Part shown: piece by piece, positions 55,213-64,000 of the stretch
Numbering within the stretch: position 1 is the stretch's first letter
Layout: every line of letters starts with the position of its first letter
Assembly: GCF_001308015.1 (NCBI RefSeq)
Contig: NZ_LGYH01000010.1
Location: 1-64,000, forward strand
Direction: 5' to 3'
Source: Neisseria sp. 83E34
GTDB taxonomy: Bacteria; Pseudomonadota; Gammaproteobacteria; Burkholderiales; Neisseriaceae
Length of the DNA stretch: 64,000 bases
Notes under the pieces: generated by a model
What the model was told of the DNA's origin: nothing
Seen by the model: the letters and a program-made list of their open reading frames with translations, nothing else
Databases searched by the model: none
Translations under genes and position numbers: made by a program

Positions 55213-57174
55213 TCAGGCTTTATCGTTATTGCGCTGCTCTTCGGTTTTGATTACATCAGAATAAGCAACATTGCTCTCTTCTTGCCTATCAGCTTCAGGT
55301 TGTTGGGCATGCCCTTGGTCGGGCTTTTGCTCTTCATCTTTGCGGATATTGTGGCTGTAATCTTTAGGAGGGCTAGGCTGCTTGCCTTCCATAATTTCCA
55401 AAACCTGATCACGATCGATAGTTTCCCATTCCATCAAAGCTTTACACATAGTTTCCATCTTATCCCGGTTTTCATCCAGAATTTTGTAAGCCACTGCGTA
55501 TTGCTCATCTAAAATGCGACGTACTTCGGCATCCACTTTCTGTTGGGTTTTTTCAGAAATATGCTGCGAACGGGTAATGCTGCGGCCTAAGAATACTTCG
55601 CCTTCATTTTCCGCGTACACCATCGCACCCATTTTTTCGCTCATGCCGAAACGGGTAACCATCTCGCGGGCAATTTGTGTTGCACGTTCAAAGTCATTCG
55701 AGGCGCCGGTAGAAATGCGGCCGACAAAAATATCTTCGGCAATACGGCCACCGTACAGAATCGAAATCTGGCTCAGCATTTGATCTTTATACATGCTGAT
55801 ACGGTCGCGTTCCGGCAACTGCCATGTCAAACCCAATGCACGACCGCGCGGCATAATGGTTACTTTATGCACAGGATCGGTAAACGGCAAACTTTCCGCA
55901 ACAATCGCATGGCCGGCTTCGTGATATGCAGTCGCGCGTTTTTCATCTTCGTGCATCACCATGCTACGACGCTCGGGACCCATATAGATTTTGTCTTTAG
56001 CATCTTCAAAGTCGCTTTGATCCACTTTAGTTTTATTGCGACGGCCCGCAAACAGCGCAGCTTCATTCACCAAGTTGGCCAAATCCGCACCGGAAAAACC
56101 GGGTGTGCCGCGCGCCAATGATACCAAATCTACTGAAGCATCCAACGGCACTTTTTTGGCATGCACTTTCAAAATCTGCTCGCGACCACGGATATCAGGC
56201 AGCGGCACCACAACCTGACGGTCAAAACGACCCGGACGTTGCAATGCGGGGTCAAGTACATCAGGGCGGTTGGTAGCGGCAATCACAATCACGGTTTGAT
56301 TGCTTTCAAAACCATCCATCTCCACCAGCAACTGGTTCAAGGTTTGCTCACGCTCATCGTTACCGCCGCCCAAACCGGCACCACGTTGGCGACCAACCGC
56401 ATCAATCTCGTCAATAAAGATAATACACGGCGCGTTTTTCTTGGCTTGTTCAAACATATCGCGGACACGGCTGGCACCTACACCGACAAACATTTCCACA
56501 AAGTCGGAACCTGAAATACTGAAGAAAGGCACGCCTGCCTCACCGGCAATCGCTTTAGCCAGCAAAGTTTTACCGGTACCCGGGCTACCCGCCAGCAAAA
56601 TACCGCGCGGAACACGTCCGCCCAAGCTCTGATAGCGGTTCGGCGATTTGAGATAATCTACAATTTCTTGAACTTCTTCTTTGGCTTCATCGCAACCGGC
56701 AACATCGGCAAAAGTGACTTTATTGGCATCTTTATCCAAAAGCTTCGCACGACTTTTACCAAAAGAGAATGCACCGCCCTTACCGCCACCGCCTGCCTGC
56801 ATGCGCATGAAATAAATCCATACACCAATCAGCAACAGGATCGGCAACATGTTCAATAACAGGCTGGTAAAAATGCTCGGCTTTTCTTCAGGCGTTACTT
56901 TCAATGCCACTTTTTTGTCCAGTAGCGTTTTTACCAAGTTGTCATCCAAAGGTGCGTTAGTTAAGAACGTGGTTTTATCGTTGCGCTCGCCCTTAATCAA
57001 ATAACCTGAGAAAACCGAGCCTTCAAAATTAACGCTGGCTATCTCACCCTTATTTACCTGCTCGATAAACTGCGAATATGTAATTTCTTTTTTTTCTTCC
57101 TGCTTGCCCACAACAGCATTAAAGGCAATCATCAAACCGACTGCCAATGCTATCCAGACCAACAGGCTTTTCAT
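55213..57174 (-). CDS. ftsH: ATP-dependent zinc metalloprotease FtsH
   Basis: A 653-residue membrane protease from the ATG at 57174, after a GGGAAG ribosome site. Two N-terminal membrane segments bound a periplasmic domain (residues about 3-23 and 100-122). The AAA+ module has Walker [11 protein letters not shown], Walker [12 protein letters not shown], the pore phenylalanine in EMFVGVGA, and the second region of homology ([20 protein letters not shown]). The zinc site is HEAGH. The tail from about residue 605 is charged and rich in Gln and Glu. Confidence 0.97.
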   Translation of the reverse strand: MKSLLVWIALAVGLMIAFNAVVGKQEEKKEITYSQFIEQVNKGEIASVNFEGSVFSGYLIKGERNDKTTFLTNAPLDDNLVKTLLDKKVALKVTPEEKPSIFTSLLLNMLPILLLIGVWIYFMRMQAGGGGKGGAFSFGKSRAKLLDKDANKVTFADVAGCDEAKEEVQEIVDYLKSPNRYQSLGGRVPRGILLAGSPGTGKTLLAKAIAGEAGVPFFSISGSDFVEMFVGVGASRVRDMFEQAKKNAPCIIFIDEIDAVGRQRGAGLGGGNDEREQTLNQLLVEMDGFESNQTVIVIAATNRPDVLDPALQRPGRFDRQVVVPLPDIRGREQILKVHAKKVPLDASVDLVSLARGTPGFSGADLANLVNEAALFAGRRNKTKVDQSDFEDAKDKIYMGPERRSMVMHEDEKRATAYHEAGHAIVAESLPFTDPVHKVTIMPRGRALGLTWQLPERDRISMYKDQMLSQISILYGGRIAEDIFVGRISTGASNDFERATQIAREMVTRFGMSEKMGAMVYAENEGEVFLGRSITRSQHISEKTQQKVDAEVRRILDEQYAVAYKILDENRDKMETMCKALMEWETIDRDQVLEIMEGKQPSPPKDYSHNIRKDEEQKPDQGHAQQPEADRQEESNVAYSDVIKTEEQRNNDKA

Positions 57175-57251
57175 GGTGCTTCCCACGGAAACAGGCTCCC
57201 ATACATAAAAAATTAAATAAAAACGGATTGTAATTCAGACACACTCTATTG

Positions 57252-57872
57252 TCAGCGTTTATTTTTCCCTAATAGATAAATCTCACTGGAGCGATTGCGT
57301 GAAGCATCGGGCTTGCGTACCTGCACACTTTGAAACACCTCTCTCATTTGTGCCGTAAATTCTTGATAGCCCGCGCCCTGAAACACCTTCACCAGGAAAC
57401 AACCTCCTGTTTTCAAGTGGTTGCGGGCGAAATCCAAAGCAAGTTCGCAAAGATAATAGCTGCGCGCCTGATCCGTTACAGAGTTGCCGCTCATATTGGG
57501 TGCCATATCGCAAATTACAAGGTCTAAAGACCGCCCGCCCAGCAAAGATTCAAACTCTTGCAGCACGCTCTCCTCACGGAAGTCGCCCTGAATAAAAGAC
57601 ACGCCTTGCACAGGATCCATCGGCAAAATATCCAATGCGAACACCGCCCCGTTGCTGCCTACCAATTTAGCTGCCACTTGTGACCAACTTCCCGGCGCAC
57701 TGCCCAAATCGGCCAAAACGGTGCCTTGTTTAATCAGTTTGTCTTTTTCATTGATTTCCAAAAGCTTATAAGCCGCGCGCGCGCGGTAACCCTCCTTTTG
57801 CGCTTTATGCACATAATGATCGTTTACATGCTCGTTCAACCAAGCTTTAGAGGATTTAGAACGCACTGCCAT
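57252..57872 (-). CDS. rlmE: 23S rRNA (uridine-2'-O) methyltransferase
   Basis: A 206-residue SAM-dependent methyltransferase of the FtsJ/RrmJ family that modifies 23S rRNA. Motif I is [16 protein letters not shown], the KDKE residues fit the family ([29 protein letters not shown]). It leads rlmE-ftsH-folP-glmM and is divergent from yhbY, a standard arrangement. Confidence 0.95.
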   Translation of the reverse strand: MAVRSKSSKAWLNEHVNDHYVHKAQKEGYRARAAYKLLEINEKDKLIKQGTVLADLGSAPGSWSQVAAKLVGSNGAVFALDILPMDPVQGVSFIQGDFREESVLQEFESLLGGRSLDLVICDMAPNMSGNSVTDQARSYYLCELALDFARNHLKTGGCFLVKVFQGAGYQEFTAQMREVFQSVQVRKPDASRNRSSEIYLLGKNKR

Positions 57873-57975
57873 CCGATTACTTTCTTTGCGGAAACCAAGC
57901 TGCGTATTATATGTGATTTTTTAGCGGAACTGGCGTAGAATAGCGAATTTATCTGTATATATTTCATTTGGTTCC

Positions 57976-58257
57976 ATGTCAGAAAAACTCACTCCCCGCG
58001 AAATTGCGGAGCTGAAAGCCCGCGCCCATTCATTAAACCCTGTTGTGATGATCGGTCAGCACGGATTAACCGAATCCGTTATTAAAGAAACCGATGCCGC
58101 ATTGAAAGCACACGAATTAATCAAAGTCCGCGTTTTGGGTGATGACCGTCAGGAACGCATTGCCATTTGCGAGGCTTTATGCCGCGCAGTAGATGCCCAG
58201 CTCGTTCAGCATATCGGCAAGCTACTGGTTTTATGGCGGAAAAATACAGAAGATTAA
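57976..58257 (+). CDS. yhbY: Ribosome assembly RNA-binding protein YhbY
   Basis: A 93-residue CRM-domain protein (LTPREIAELKARAHSLNPVV, then GQHGLTESVIKE and HELIKVRV). It binds pre-ribosomal RNA of the large subunit. It is divergent from rlmE. Confidence 0.93.
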   Translation: MSEKLTPREIAELKARAHSLNPVVMIGQHGLTESVIKETDAALKAHELIKVRVLGDDRQERIAICEALCRAVDAQLVQHIGKLLVLWRKNTED

Positions 58258-58279
58258 TCATATTTTGAACAATTAACTA

Positions 58280-58319
58280 CAAAATGCCTGTCTGAAAAAG
58301 TTTTCAGACAGGCATTGGT
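58280..58319. terminator. Paired-DUS terminator between yhbY and trpB
   Basis: DUS 58285-58296 and inverse 58303-58314, between convergent genes. Confidence 0.83.
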
Positions 58320-58332
58320 CTTTAACTGACCA

Positions 58333-59538
58333 TTACACATCAATTTTGCTCAATACATAATCAATATCTTTGTCGCCCCGACCCGACAGATTCACCAACA
58401 GGCGTTTGCTGCCATCCAATTCTTTAGCGCGACGCAAAGCATACGCAATGGCGTGGGAAGATTCCAGCGCAGGAATAATGCCTTCTTCGCGCGACAAAGC
58501 TAAAAATGCATCAAGCGCTTCTTTATCGGTAGCGGTTTCATAACGTCCGCGTCCAACATCTTTCAAGTGGCAATGCTGGGGGCCGACACCAGGATAATCC
58601 AGCCCCGATGCAATCGAGTGTACGGCTGCCGGTGTGCCGTCTGCTTCTTGCAGGTAATAACAATTAAAACCTTGGATATTGCCAAACTTGCCTAAAGTCA
58701 TGGTTGCGGCATGCCGTCCGGGTTTATCCAAGCCTTCGCCGGCAGGCTCCACACCGACCAAATCTACTGCTTCATCATTGATAAACGCATTAAACAAGCC
58801 CAAAGCATTTGAACCGCCTCCCACGCAGGCAATTACCTCATCCGGCAAGCCGCCATATTGGCTTTGAAACTGTTCACGCGCTTCATGGCCGATAATACTT
58901 TGAAAATAAGACACCATCTCAGGATAAGGTGCAGGGCCCACTACCGAGCCGATTGCAAACATGCTGCTGTCCAGCTGGCTCATATAGGCTTCGAACGCAC
59001 TGTCAACCGCTTCTTTTAAAGTGCCCGCACCTGCCGATACAGGCACCAACTTCGCTCCGAGGATTTTCATGCGCGACACATTCGGATGTTCTTTTTGAAT
59101 GTCCACCACACCCATGTGGATTTCACATTCCAAACCCAGCAAAGCCGCTGCCGTTGCCAACGCTACGCCGTGCTGCCCGGCACCGGTTTCGGCAATTACT
59201 TTCTTTTTGCCCAGCTTTTTCGCCAGCAAAACTTCGCCTATGCAATGGTTGATTTTGTGCGCACCGGTGTGGTTTAAATCTTCGCGTTTCAAATAAATCT
59301 GTGCGCCGCGTTTGGATAGTGTTTGAGCATGATAAATCGGGCTGGGTCGGCCGATATAAGTGGCTTGCAAACGTTTCATCTCTTCGATAAAAGCTGCATC
59401 GCCGATGATGCTGCGGAAGCCTGCTTCGATTTCAGCCAAAGCCGCTGCAAGCTGCGGATGACCTATTCTGCCTCCGTGTTTGCCGAAATTGCCGTCTGCA
59501 TCAGGCAGAACCAGCGGGTTCAGTTGTTCGTGTGCCAT
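58333..59538 (-). CDS. trpB: Tryptophan synthase beta chain
   Basis: A 401-residue PLP enzyme joining indole and serine to tryptophan. The PLP lysine is in [10 protein letters not shown], the substrate loop is [13 protein letters not shown], and the phosphate loop is [11 protein letters not shown] strong ribosome site (AGGAGAAAATA) precedes the ATG. No trpA is next to it. A leader peptide with two Trp codons and an attenuator lie upstream (59588-59725). Confidence 0.96.
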   Translation of the reverse strand: MAHEQLNPLVLPDADGNFGKHGGRIGHPQLAAALAEIEAGFRSIIGDAAFIEEMKRLQATYIGRPSPIYHAQTLSKRGAQIYLKREDLNHTGAHKINHCIGEVLLAKKLGKKKVIAETGAGQHGVALATAAALLGLECEIHMGVVDIQKEHPNVSRMKILGAKLVPVSAGAGTLKEAVDSAFEAYMSQLDSSMFAIGSVVGPAPYPEMVSYFQSIIGHEAREQFQSQYGGLPDEVIACVGGGSNALGLFNAFINDEAVDLVGVEPAGEGLDKPGRHAATMTLGKFGNIQGFNCYYLQEADGTPAAVHSIASGLDYPGVGPQHCHLKDVGRGRYETATDKEALDAFLALSREEGIIPALESSHAIAYALRRAKELDGSKRLLVNLSGRGDKDIDYVLSKIDV

Positions 59539-59587
59539 TATTTTCTCCTGTATCGAATATGAAATTAAACTTGATGAATTGTAGATA

Positions 59588-59693
59588 CAAAAAAACCGCC
59601 CGGTATCAACGGAGCGGTTTCAGATTTATACGCCGGATTTGCTTCAGCAAACCGCGCAATCATGCGCCGCAGAAATGCAGTTGCCAATTGCGC
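59588..59693 (-). promoter_or_regulatory. trpB transcription attenuator
   Basis: All segments are on the minus strand. Segment 1, GCGCAA (59693-59688, in the Trp-codon tract), pairs with TTGCGC (59659-59654). The overlapping GCGGTTT (59655-59649) can instead pair with AAACCGC (59620-59614) as an antiterminator. AACCGC...GCGGTT (59619-59594) is the terminator, followed by T7. These choices exclude each other. The design is classical trp attenuation. Confidence 0.75.
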
Positions 59694-59725
59694 CAAAAGA
59701 AGTTTTGCGTATTCATGCGCAGCAT
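59660..59725 (-). CDS. Trp leader peptide (21 aa)
   Basis: A 21-codon frame from the ATG at 59725 (or 18 codons from 59716), encoding MLRMNTQNFF then WRNWQLHFCGA. Two Trp codons lie three codons apart and directly over attenuator segment 1. The stop is next to segment 2, where a ribosome would block the antiterminator when Trp is plentiful. The ribosome site is weak. Confidence 0.7.
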   Translation of the reverse strand: MLRMNTQNFFWRNWQLHFCGA

Positions 59726-59761
59726 CTTAACATAAGTTTTCTTAGCTTATCAATACTGGGT

Positions 59762-59773
59762 TTCAGACAGGCA
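59762..59773 (-). repeat. DNA uptake sequence, single
   Basis: Exact TTCAGACAGGCA, ten bases behind the methyltransferase stop on the minus strand and ahead of the trpB leader. Confidence 0.9.
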
Positions 59774-59783
59774 TATCGGATTC

Positions 59784-60383
59784 TCAGAGCGGTTTTCTGC
59801 CCAACAGGCGGATCAGCGAACTCTGGCCGGTGTGGCGCGAGCCTTCATGCACTTCCCTGCGCACATGCTCGGCCACGATCCATTCCAGCCCGCCAAACAC
59901 ATCCACCATATCGCGCAAAGTTCCCAGCATCGCCGGGTCGCTCGGGCCGCCCGTGCCAAACATAATCTGCTCGGGGTGATAAAACACGCCGGCAAACAAA
60001 CCACCGGGTTCCAGCGCATCGATCACGCGGCGGTACACCTCGCTCCGCTTCGGCTCGGCAAAGTGGCAGAAAATATTGGTGATAACAGCGTAATGCTCTT
60101 GCGGAAAATCAAATTCGGTCAGATCCGCTTGCTGCGTGGCAAAACGGACGCCTTTTAATTCGGCCAATTTCTGCGCTTTTTGCAGCCCCACATCCGACAA
60201 ATCCACGCCCAACACTTCCAAACCGTGCTGCGCGAGAAATGCAGCGTTGCGCCCTTCTCCCGTAGCCAAATCAAGCGCTCTGCCCTGCTTGGGCAGATGG
60301 TGCAGAATTTCCAGAATAAAATCATTCGGCTCGGTACCGAACACAAATTCTTCGGTATCGTAGCGTTCGTCCCATTTATACAT
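59784..60383 (-). CDS. SAM-dependent methyltransferase (TehB-like class I)
   Basis: A 199-residue class I methyltransferase. The SAM motif is ALDLATGEGRNAAFLA with LGVDLSDVGLQKAQ following. YDTEEFVFGTEPNDFI at the start is typical of a group of small-molecule methyltransferases near TehB. The C-terminus (EGSRHTGQSSLIRLLGRKP) is also common in that group. The substrate is unknown. Confidence 0.86.
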   Translation of the reverse strand: MYKWDERYDTEEFVFGTEPNDFILEILHHLPKQGRALDLATGEGRNAAFLAQHGLEVLGVDLSDVGLQKAQKLAELKGVRFATQQADLTEFDFPQEHYAVITNIFCHFAEPKRSEVYRRVIDALEPGGLFAGVFYHPEQIMFGTGGPSDPAMLGTLRDMVDVFGGLEWIVAEHVRREVHEGSRHTGQSSLIRLLGRKPL

Positions 60384-60437
60384 ATTCTCTCCTCTCCTTT
60401 GCTTGCGGCTCTCTGCACTGAAACAACAGCCTCAATA

Positions 60438-60480
60438 CATTTTCAGACAGGCATTAAACAACCATGCCTGTCTGAAAAAC
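60438..60480. terminator. Inverted DUS pair between yicC and the methyltransferase
   Basis: Inverse DUS 60442-60453 and DUS 60465-60476 with an 11-base loop, behind the yicC stop. Confidence 0.78.
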
Positions 60481-60483
60481 CAT

Positions 60484-61356
60484 CTATTCAATATTCTGAA
60501 CCTGTTCGCGCATCTGCTCGATTAACACCTTCAACTCAACCGAAGCCTGTGTGCACTCCGCAGAAATCGCTTTGCTGCCCAAAGTGTTGGCTTCTCGGTT
60601 CAATTCCTGCATCAAAAAATCCAAGCGCTTGCCCACGCTGCCTTTCTGCGTGGTAACAATGCGTTTAACCTCCGCGATATGTGCCCGCAAGCGGCTGAAT
60701 TCTTCGTCAACATCCGCTTTTTGCAGGTAAAGTGCAAATTCCTGCTTCAAGCGGTCTTCATCGATATTTTCCACCGCCTCGGCCAGACGGGTGCGGATTT
60801 TTTCCATATAGGCCTGCAACAAATGCGGGAACAATTCTGCCAAAGCGTCCACTATTTCCGCCATGGCGTCCAGCCTTGTCACAATGTGCTCCTGCAGCTT
60901 CACACCTTCGCGGCGGCGCGTTTCCGAAAACTCTTCCAACGCTTGAACCAGCAAATTCTGCACCGTTTGGGCAAACGCTTCTTCATCCGCCACTTGGCTA
61001 ACCAGCACACCCTGAAATTTCAAAATATCCGCCACGGTCAGCTTGCCCAAGCCGTCGTACTTTTTGCGCCATTTTTCGTTTAGCGCGGCCAGTTCGCCAA
61101 CCAACGTTTCATTCACATTCAGCGCAACTTCACCATCTTCCGAAGGCTGAACCTGAATACGACATTCGACTTTCCCTCGCACCGCATATTGCGCCACTTT
61201 TTCACGTAATGTGCTCTCCAGATAGCGCAAATCATCAGGCATTTTGAACTGCACATCCAAATAACGGTGGTTGACCGCCCTGATTTCCAAATTGATGCGT
61301 TTGCCGCCGCACTCGCCCACCGCATTGGCAAAGCCGGTCATACTGTGAATCGTCAT
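60484..61356 (-). CDS. yicC: YicC family endoribonuclease-like protein
   Basis: A 290-residue YicC protein: MTIHSMTGFANA at the start, NLEIRAVNHRYLDVQFKMPDDLR, and a C-terminal QTRKGSVGKRLDFLMQELNREANTLGSK (variant TQKGSVGKRLDF). E. coli YicC is an RNase that degrades the sRNA RyhB; function here is by family. It is divergent from rph, as in many proteobacteria. Confidence 0.93.
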   Translation of the reverse strand: MTIHSMTGFANAVGECGGKRINLEIRAVNHRYLDVQFKMPDDLRYLESTLREKVAQYAVRGKVECRIQVQPSEDGEVALNVNETLVGELAALNEKWRKKYDGLGKLTVADILKFQGVLVSQVADEEAFAQTVQNLLVQALEEFSETRRREGVKLQEHIVTRLDAMAEIVDALAELFPHLLQAYMEKIRTRLAEAVENIDEDRLKQEFALYLQKADVDEEFSRLRAHIAEVKRIVTTQKGSVGKRLDFLMQELNREANTLGSKAISAECTQASVELKVLIEQMREQVQNIE

Positions 61357-61458
61357 GGTGTTTTACTCCGAGATTAAAAATAGTGAGTGAAATCGCTTGC
61401 CAATATACCATAAGCCCGCATGATATAATCCACCGCGAATAAATTTTAAGGAAAATCC

Positions 61459-62196
61459 ATGTCAACCGACTATAACCGCACCACCCGCCCTTCTGACGCC
61501 TTGCGCACCATCACCATCACACCTCACTTTCTTCCCCACGCCGACGGCTCATGCCTGATTGAATTCGGCAACACCAAAGTGATTTGCACCGCATCGATTG
61601 ACGAAAGCCTGCCGCCCTTTCTGCGCGGCCAAGACCAAGGCTGGGTAACCGCAGAATACGGCATGCTGCCCGCCTCCACCGCCACCCGTATGCGCCGTGA
61701 AGCTGCTGCGGGCAAACAAAGCGGACGTACTCAGGAAATCCAACGCTTAATCGGCCGCTCGTTGCGCGCCGTTGTCGAGTTGGACAAACTGGGCGAACGC
61801 CAGATTCTGATCGACTGCGATGTGATTCAGGCCGACGGCGGCACGCGCACCGCGTCCATTACCGGCGCATTTGTCGCCTTGCAGCTGGCAGTGAACAAAC
61901 TCCTGGATTCAGGCATGCTGATACAAAATCCGATTCGCGAAGCCGTGGCCGCTGTTTCCGTGGGCATAGTGGGCGGCATACCGCTGCTGGATTTGGATTA
62001 TCCCGAAGACTCAGGCTGCGACAGCGACGTCAACATCGTCATGACCGCTTCAGGCAAAATCATTGAAATACAGGGCACGGCAGAAGGCGCACCTTTCAGC
62101 ACCGAAGAATTAAGCCGTCTCATCGCACTCGGCCAAAAAGGCATTGCCGAGCTGATAGCGCATCAGCAAAAAGCTTTGGAGCGCAGCGCCGGATAA
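61459..62196 (+). CDS. rph: Ribonuclease PH
   Basis: A 245-residue phosphorolytic exoribonuclease that trims tRNA 3' ends. It has [28 protein letters not shown] in parts, [51 protein letters not shown] and the Mg-binding [15 protein letters not shown] region. A good ribosome site (AAGGAAAA) precedes the ATG. It ends in an inverted DUS pair. Confidence 0.96.
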   Translation: MSTDYNRTTRPSDALRTITITPHFLPHADGSCLIEFGNTKVICTASIDESLPPFLRGQDQGWVTAEYGMLPASTATRMRREAAAGKQSGRTQEIQRLIGRSLRAVVELDKLGERQILIDCDVIQADGGTRTASITGAFVALQLAVNKLLDSGMLIQNPIREAVAAVSVGIVGGIPLLDLDYPEDSGCDSDVNIVMTASGKIIEIQGTAEGAPFSTEELSRLIALGQKGIAELIAHQQKALERSAG

Positions 62197-62207
62197 GCAA
62201 AGCCGAA

Positions 62208-62267
62208 TGCCTGTCTGAAAACGAGCAACACGGGTTTCTGCGAAGCGAAAACATTTTCAGACAGGCA
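62208..62267. terminator. Inverted DUS pair with long loop behind rph
   Basis: DUS 62208-62219 and inverse 62256-62267, with a loop of 36 bases. Confidence 0.75.
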
Positions 62268-62409
62268 TTTCCAATTCTGCCGCACAAGAATAATTTATCA
62301 GCCTGAAACCTTGAATTCCCAAGTAAAAATAGTAATAATGTTTCGTTGTTCCCAAACCGCAATAATCTGAATTGTTGCATGTAAAAAATCCGATCAAGAA
62401 AGCAGCAAA

Positions 62410-63633
62410 ATGGCGTTAATCGTACAAAAATACGGCGGCACCTCAGTAGGCTCTACCGACCGTATCAAAAACGTAGCAAAGCGTGTGGCCAAAGCCCGCG
62501 CAGAAGGACATGATGTTGTCGTTGTCGTTTCCGCAATGAGCGGCGAAACCAACCGTTTGGTTGCACTTGCCCACGAAATGCAGGAATTTCCCGATCCCCG
62601 CGAATTAGACGTGATTCTGGCCACCGGCGAACAAGTAACCATCGGCCTTTTGGCCATGGCGCTGAAAAACATCGGCGTAGAAGCCAAAAGCTATACCGGC
62701 TGGCAAGTTGCCGTGAAAACCGATGCCGCACACACCAAAGCCCGCATCGACCATATCGACGATGAAAACATCCGTGCCGACTTAAAACAAGGCAAAGTCG
62801 TTATCGTGGCCGGCTTCCAAGGCGTAACCGCCGACGGCGACATCTCAACTTTAGGCCGCGGCGGCTCCGATACTTCGGCCGTTGCATTGGCTGCAGCCTT
62901 AAAAGCTGACGAATGCCAAATCTACACCGACGTAGACGGCGTATACACCACCGACCCGCGCGTTGTGCCCGAAGCGCGCCGCATGAGCACTATTTCCTTC
63001 GAAGAAATGCTGGAACTTGCGAGCTTGGGCTCGAAAGTTTTACAAATCCGCTCAGTAGAATTCGCCGGCAAATACAAAGTGCGCCTGCGCGTATTAAGCA
63101 GCCTGCAAGACGGAGGCGAAGGCACTTTAATCACCTTTGAAGAGGACGAAAACATGGAAAAAGCCGCCGTACAAGGCATCGCATTCGATAAAAACCAAGC
63201 CCGCATCAACGTGCGCGGCGTACCCGACAAACCTGGCATCGCCTACCAAATCCTCGGCACCGTAGCCGATGCCAACATCGAAGTTGACATGATCATTCAG
63301 AACGTTGGCGACGAAGGCACCACCGACTTCTCATTCACCGTGCCGCGCGGCGACTACAAACCTACTTTAGAACTTATGAACGGCCTGAAAGAAAGCTTGG
63401 GCGCTACCGAAATCGACGGCGACGACGGCGTGTGCAAAGTTTCCATCGTCGGCTTGGGCATGCGCTCACATGCAGGCGTAGCGGCAAAAATGTTCCGCAC
63501 TCTGGCAGAGGAAGGCATCAACATCCAGATGATTTCCACTTCCGAAATCAAAGTTTCCGTGTTGCTTGATGAAAAATACATGGAGCTGGCTACCCGCGTA
63601 TTGCACAAAGCATTTGAGTTGGATAAAGCATAA
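62410..63633 (+). CDS. lysC: Aspartokinase
   Basis: A 407-residue enzyme that phosphorylates aspartate for the lysine, threonine and methionine pathways. The N-terminal kinase has KYGGTSVGSTDRIKNVA, FQGVTADGDISTLGRGGSDTSAVALAA and YTDVDGVYTTDPR. Two ACT domains end the protein (VPDKPGIAYQILGTVADANIEVDMI, and VSIVGLGMRSHAGVAAKMFRTLAEEGINI). Family knowledge says these bind lysine and threonine in feedback control. Confidence 0.96.
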   Translation: MALIVQKYGGTSVGSTDRIKNVAKRVAKARAEGHDVVVVVSAMSGETNRLVALAHEMQEFPDPRELDVILATGEQVTIGLLAMALKNIGVEAKSYTGWQVAVKTDAAHTKARIDHIDDENIRADLKQGKVVIVAGFQGVTADGDISTLGRGGSDTSAVALAAALKADECQIYTDVDGVYTTDPRVVPEARRMSTISFEEMLELASLGSKVLQIRSVEFAGKYKVRLRVLSSLQDGGEGTLITFEEDENMEKAAVQGIAFDKNQARINVRGVPDKPGIAYQILGTVADANIEVDMIIQNVGDEGTTDFSFTVPRGDYKPTLELMNGLKESLGATEIDGDDGVCKVSIVGLGMRSHAGVAAKMFRTLAEEGINIQMISTSEIKVSVLLDEKYMELATRVLHKAFELDKA

Positions 63634-63647
63634 TCCGCACCAATCAG

Positions 63648-63698
63648 CAAAATGCCTGTCTGAAAACGTGTGTTCCCTGTTTTCAGACAGGCATTTTT
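63648..63698 (+). terminator. Inverted DUS pair behind lysC
   Basis: DUS 63653-63664 and inverse 63682-63693 with AAAATGCC / GGCATTTT extension and T run. Confidence 0.82.
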
Positions 63699-63740
63699 TA
63701 TCAAGATATTGTAAATACACTTTGTTTTTATCATATCTTT

Positions 63741-63815
63741 GTCATACTCGGGCTTGACCCGAGTATCTTGAGTTTCGTTAGCTTTAGAGATACTCGGGTC
63801 AAGCCTGTGTATGAC
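63741..63815. repeat. REP-like palindromic element, 75 bases
   Basis: Two 28-base arms are inverted with three mismatches. Each arm also holds its own palindrome: ATACTCGGG and CCCGAGTAT around CTTGA on the left. It stands in an intergenic gap and resembles intergenic palindromic repeats of the REP or dRS3 kind, but in sequence it is not the meningococcal dRS3. Confidence 0.7.
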
Positions 63816-63857
63816 GGATGTGCTAATTTTTAAATTTTTTTTTTGCTGTAACGCGTG

Positions 63858-63902
63858 CATTAAAATGCCTGTCTGAAACCTTTTTCAGACAGGCATTGCC
63901 AA
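63858..63902. terminator. Paired-DUS terminator
   Basis: DUS 63866-63877 and inverse 63884-63895 with AATGCC / GGCATT, behind the minus-strand gene ending at 63912. Confidence 0.82.
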
Positions 63903-63911
63903 CATTCCCGC

Positions 63912-64000
63912 TCAAGCCACATTAAACTCAGCCTGCACCATACCGGCCAAATCCAATGCCAATTTATCGCCCGAATGCAGTTCACCTACACCAGCCGGTG
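63912..64000 (-). CDS. C-terminal end of an unidentified protein (partial)
   Basis: The minus strand shows an open frame entering from the right edge and ending with TGA at 63914-63912. The last 28 residues include PAGVGELHSGDKLALDLAGM and VQAEFNVA. The paired DUS behind it supports a real gene end. The stretch is too short for me to name the family. Confidence 0.65.
   Translation of the reverse strand, partial: PAGVGELHSGDKLALDLAGMVQAEFNVA

Noticed and set aside
1-64000. CRISPR array, rRNA, tRNA, prophage or defence island
   Set aside because: I looked for spaced direct repeats, rRNA and tRNA signatures, integrases other than XerD, and phage or defence genes, and saw none. Repeated words are DUS.

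Overview
The window is a stretch of chromosome from a member of the genus Neisseria or a close relative in the Neisseriaceae. The clearest sign is a 12-base word, TGCCTGTCTGAA, which I count by hand in about 64 exact copies (roughly one per kb). Many copies form inverted pairs just behind genes. This is the DNA uptake sequence dialect known as TG-wadDUS, first described from Neisseria wadsworthii, and not the ATGCCGTCTGAA form of meningococcus and gonococcus. Gene content also fits Neisseria: ComP, the rlmE-ftsH-folP-glmM block, rpoZ-rsh, rpsU-yqeY-dnaG-rpoD, an IS1106-like end, and a degenerate Correia-like repeat. No rRNA, tRNA, prophage or CRISPR array was seen. Nearly all of the window is ordinary core chromosome.

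Layout. 1-177: end of an IS5/IS1106-type insertion sequence abutting a DUS. 226-2739: TonB-dependent receptor with a Zur-box-like operator and a Correia-like repeat upstream. 3182-6820: divergent ppsR/ppsA. 7143-9230: lemA and two TPM-domain genes. 9298-15181: argD, then a macA-macB-outer membrane factor efflux operon. 15545-16523: two type IV pilin-like genes, the second being comP, the DUS receptor. 16586-19802: clpX, pbpG, apt. 19923-22988: gmk, rpoZ, rsh. 23037-28280: structured leader, rpsU, yqeY, dnaG, rpoD. 28395-31722: fused pabB-pabC, ogt, xerD. 31852-38695: small secreted protein, DASS transporter, ubiX, a tiny ORF, an aromatic-rich leader peptide with an attenuator, a lipoprotein, a LysE-type exporter, purN and a DUF3108 protein. 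38914-39867: a cysteine-rich RTX-repeat protein. 40342-43149: M16 peptidase. 43382-49545: thioesterase-like protein, lipoproteins, cysK, dapF and small envelope proteins. 49740-57872: ansA, speB, dedA, glmM, folP, ftsH, rlmE, with yhbY divergent. 58333-64000: trpB with a Trp-codon leader and attenuator, a methyltransferase, yicC, rph, lysC and the end of one more gene.

Points that stand out. (1) The RTX protein has about 19 cysteines, several at a fixed place in the calcium-binding repeat, in a family that normally has almost none. (2) Two transcription attenuators can be drawn base by base: one ahead of trpB with Trp codons in its leader peptide, and one with a Tyr-Phe-Tyr-Trp-Tyr run ahead of a gene of unknown function. 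(3) comP sits next to a second pilin-like gene and is followed by a paired DUS. (4) The TonB receptor carries a perfect match to the Neisseria Zur box beside a TATAAT -10. (5) The rpsU leader carries a 10-base full complement of the 16S anti-Shine-Dalgarno sequence within a series of hairpins. (6) A potential H-type pseudoknot lies upstream of the M16 peptidase gene.

The genes mostly serve core metabolism (PEP synthesis, arginine, lysine, cysteine, tryptophan, folate, purine), transcription and replication (rpoD, dnaG, rpoZ, rsh), envelope work (glmM, ftsH, pbpG, efflux) and competence (comP plus its uptake sequences). All calls come from reading the sequence; no database search was run.
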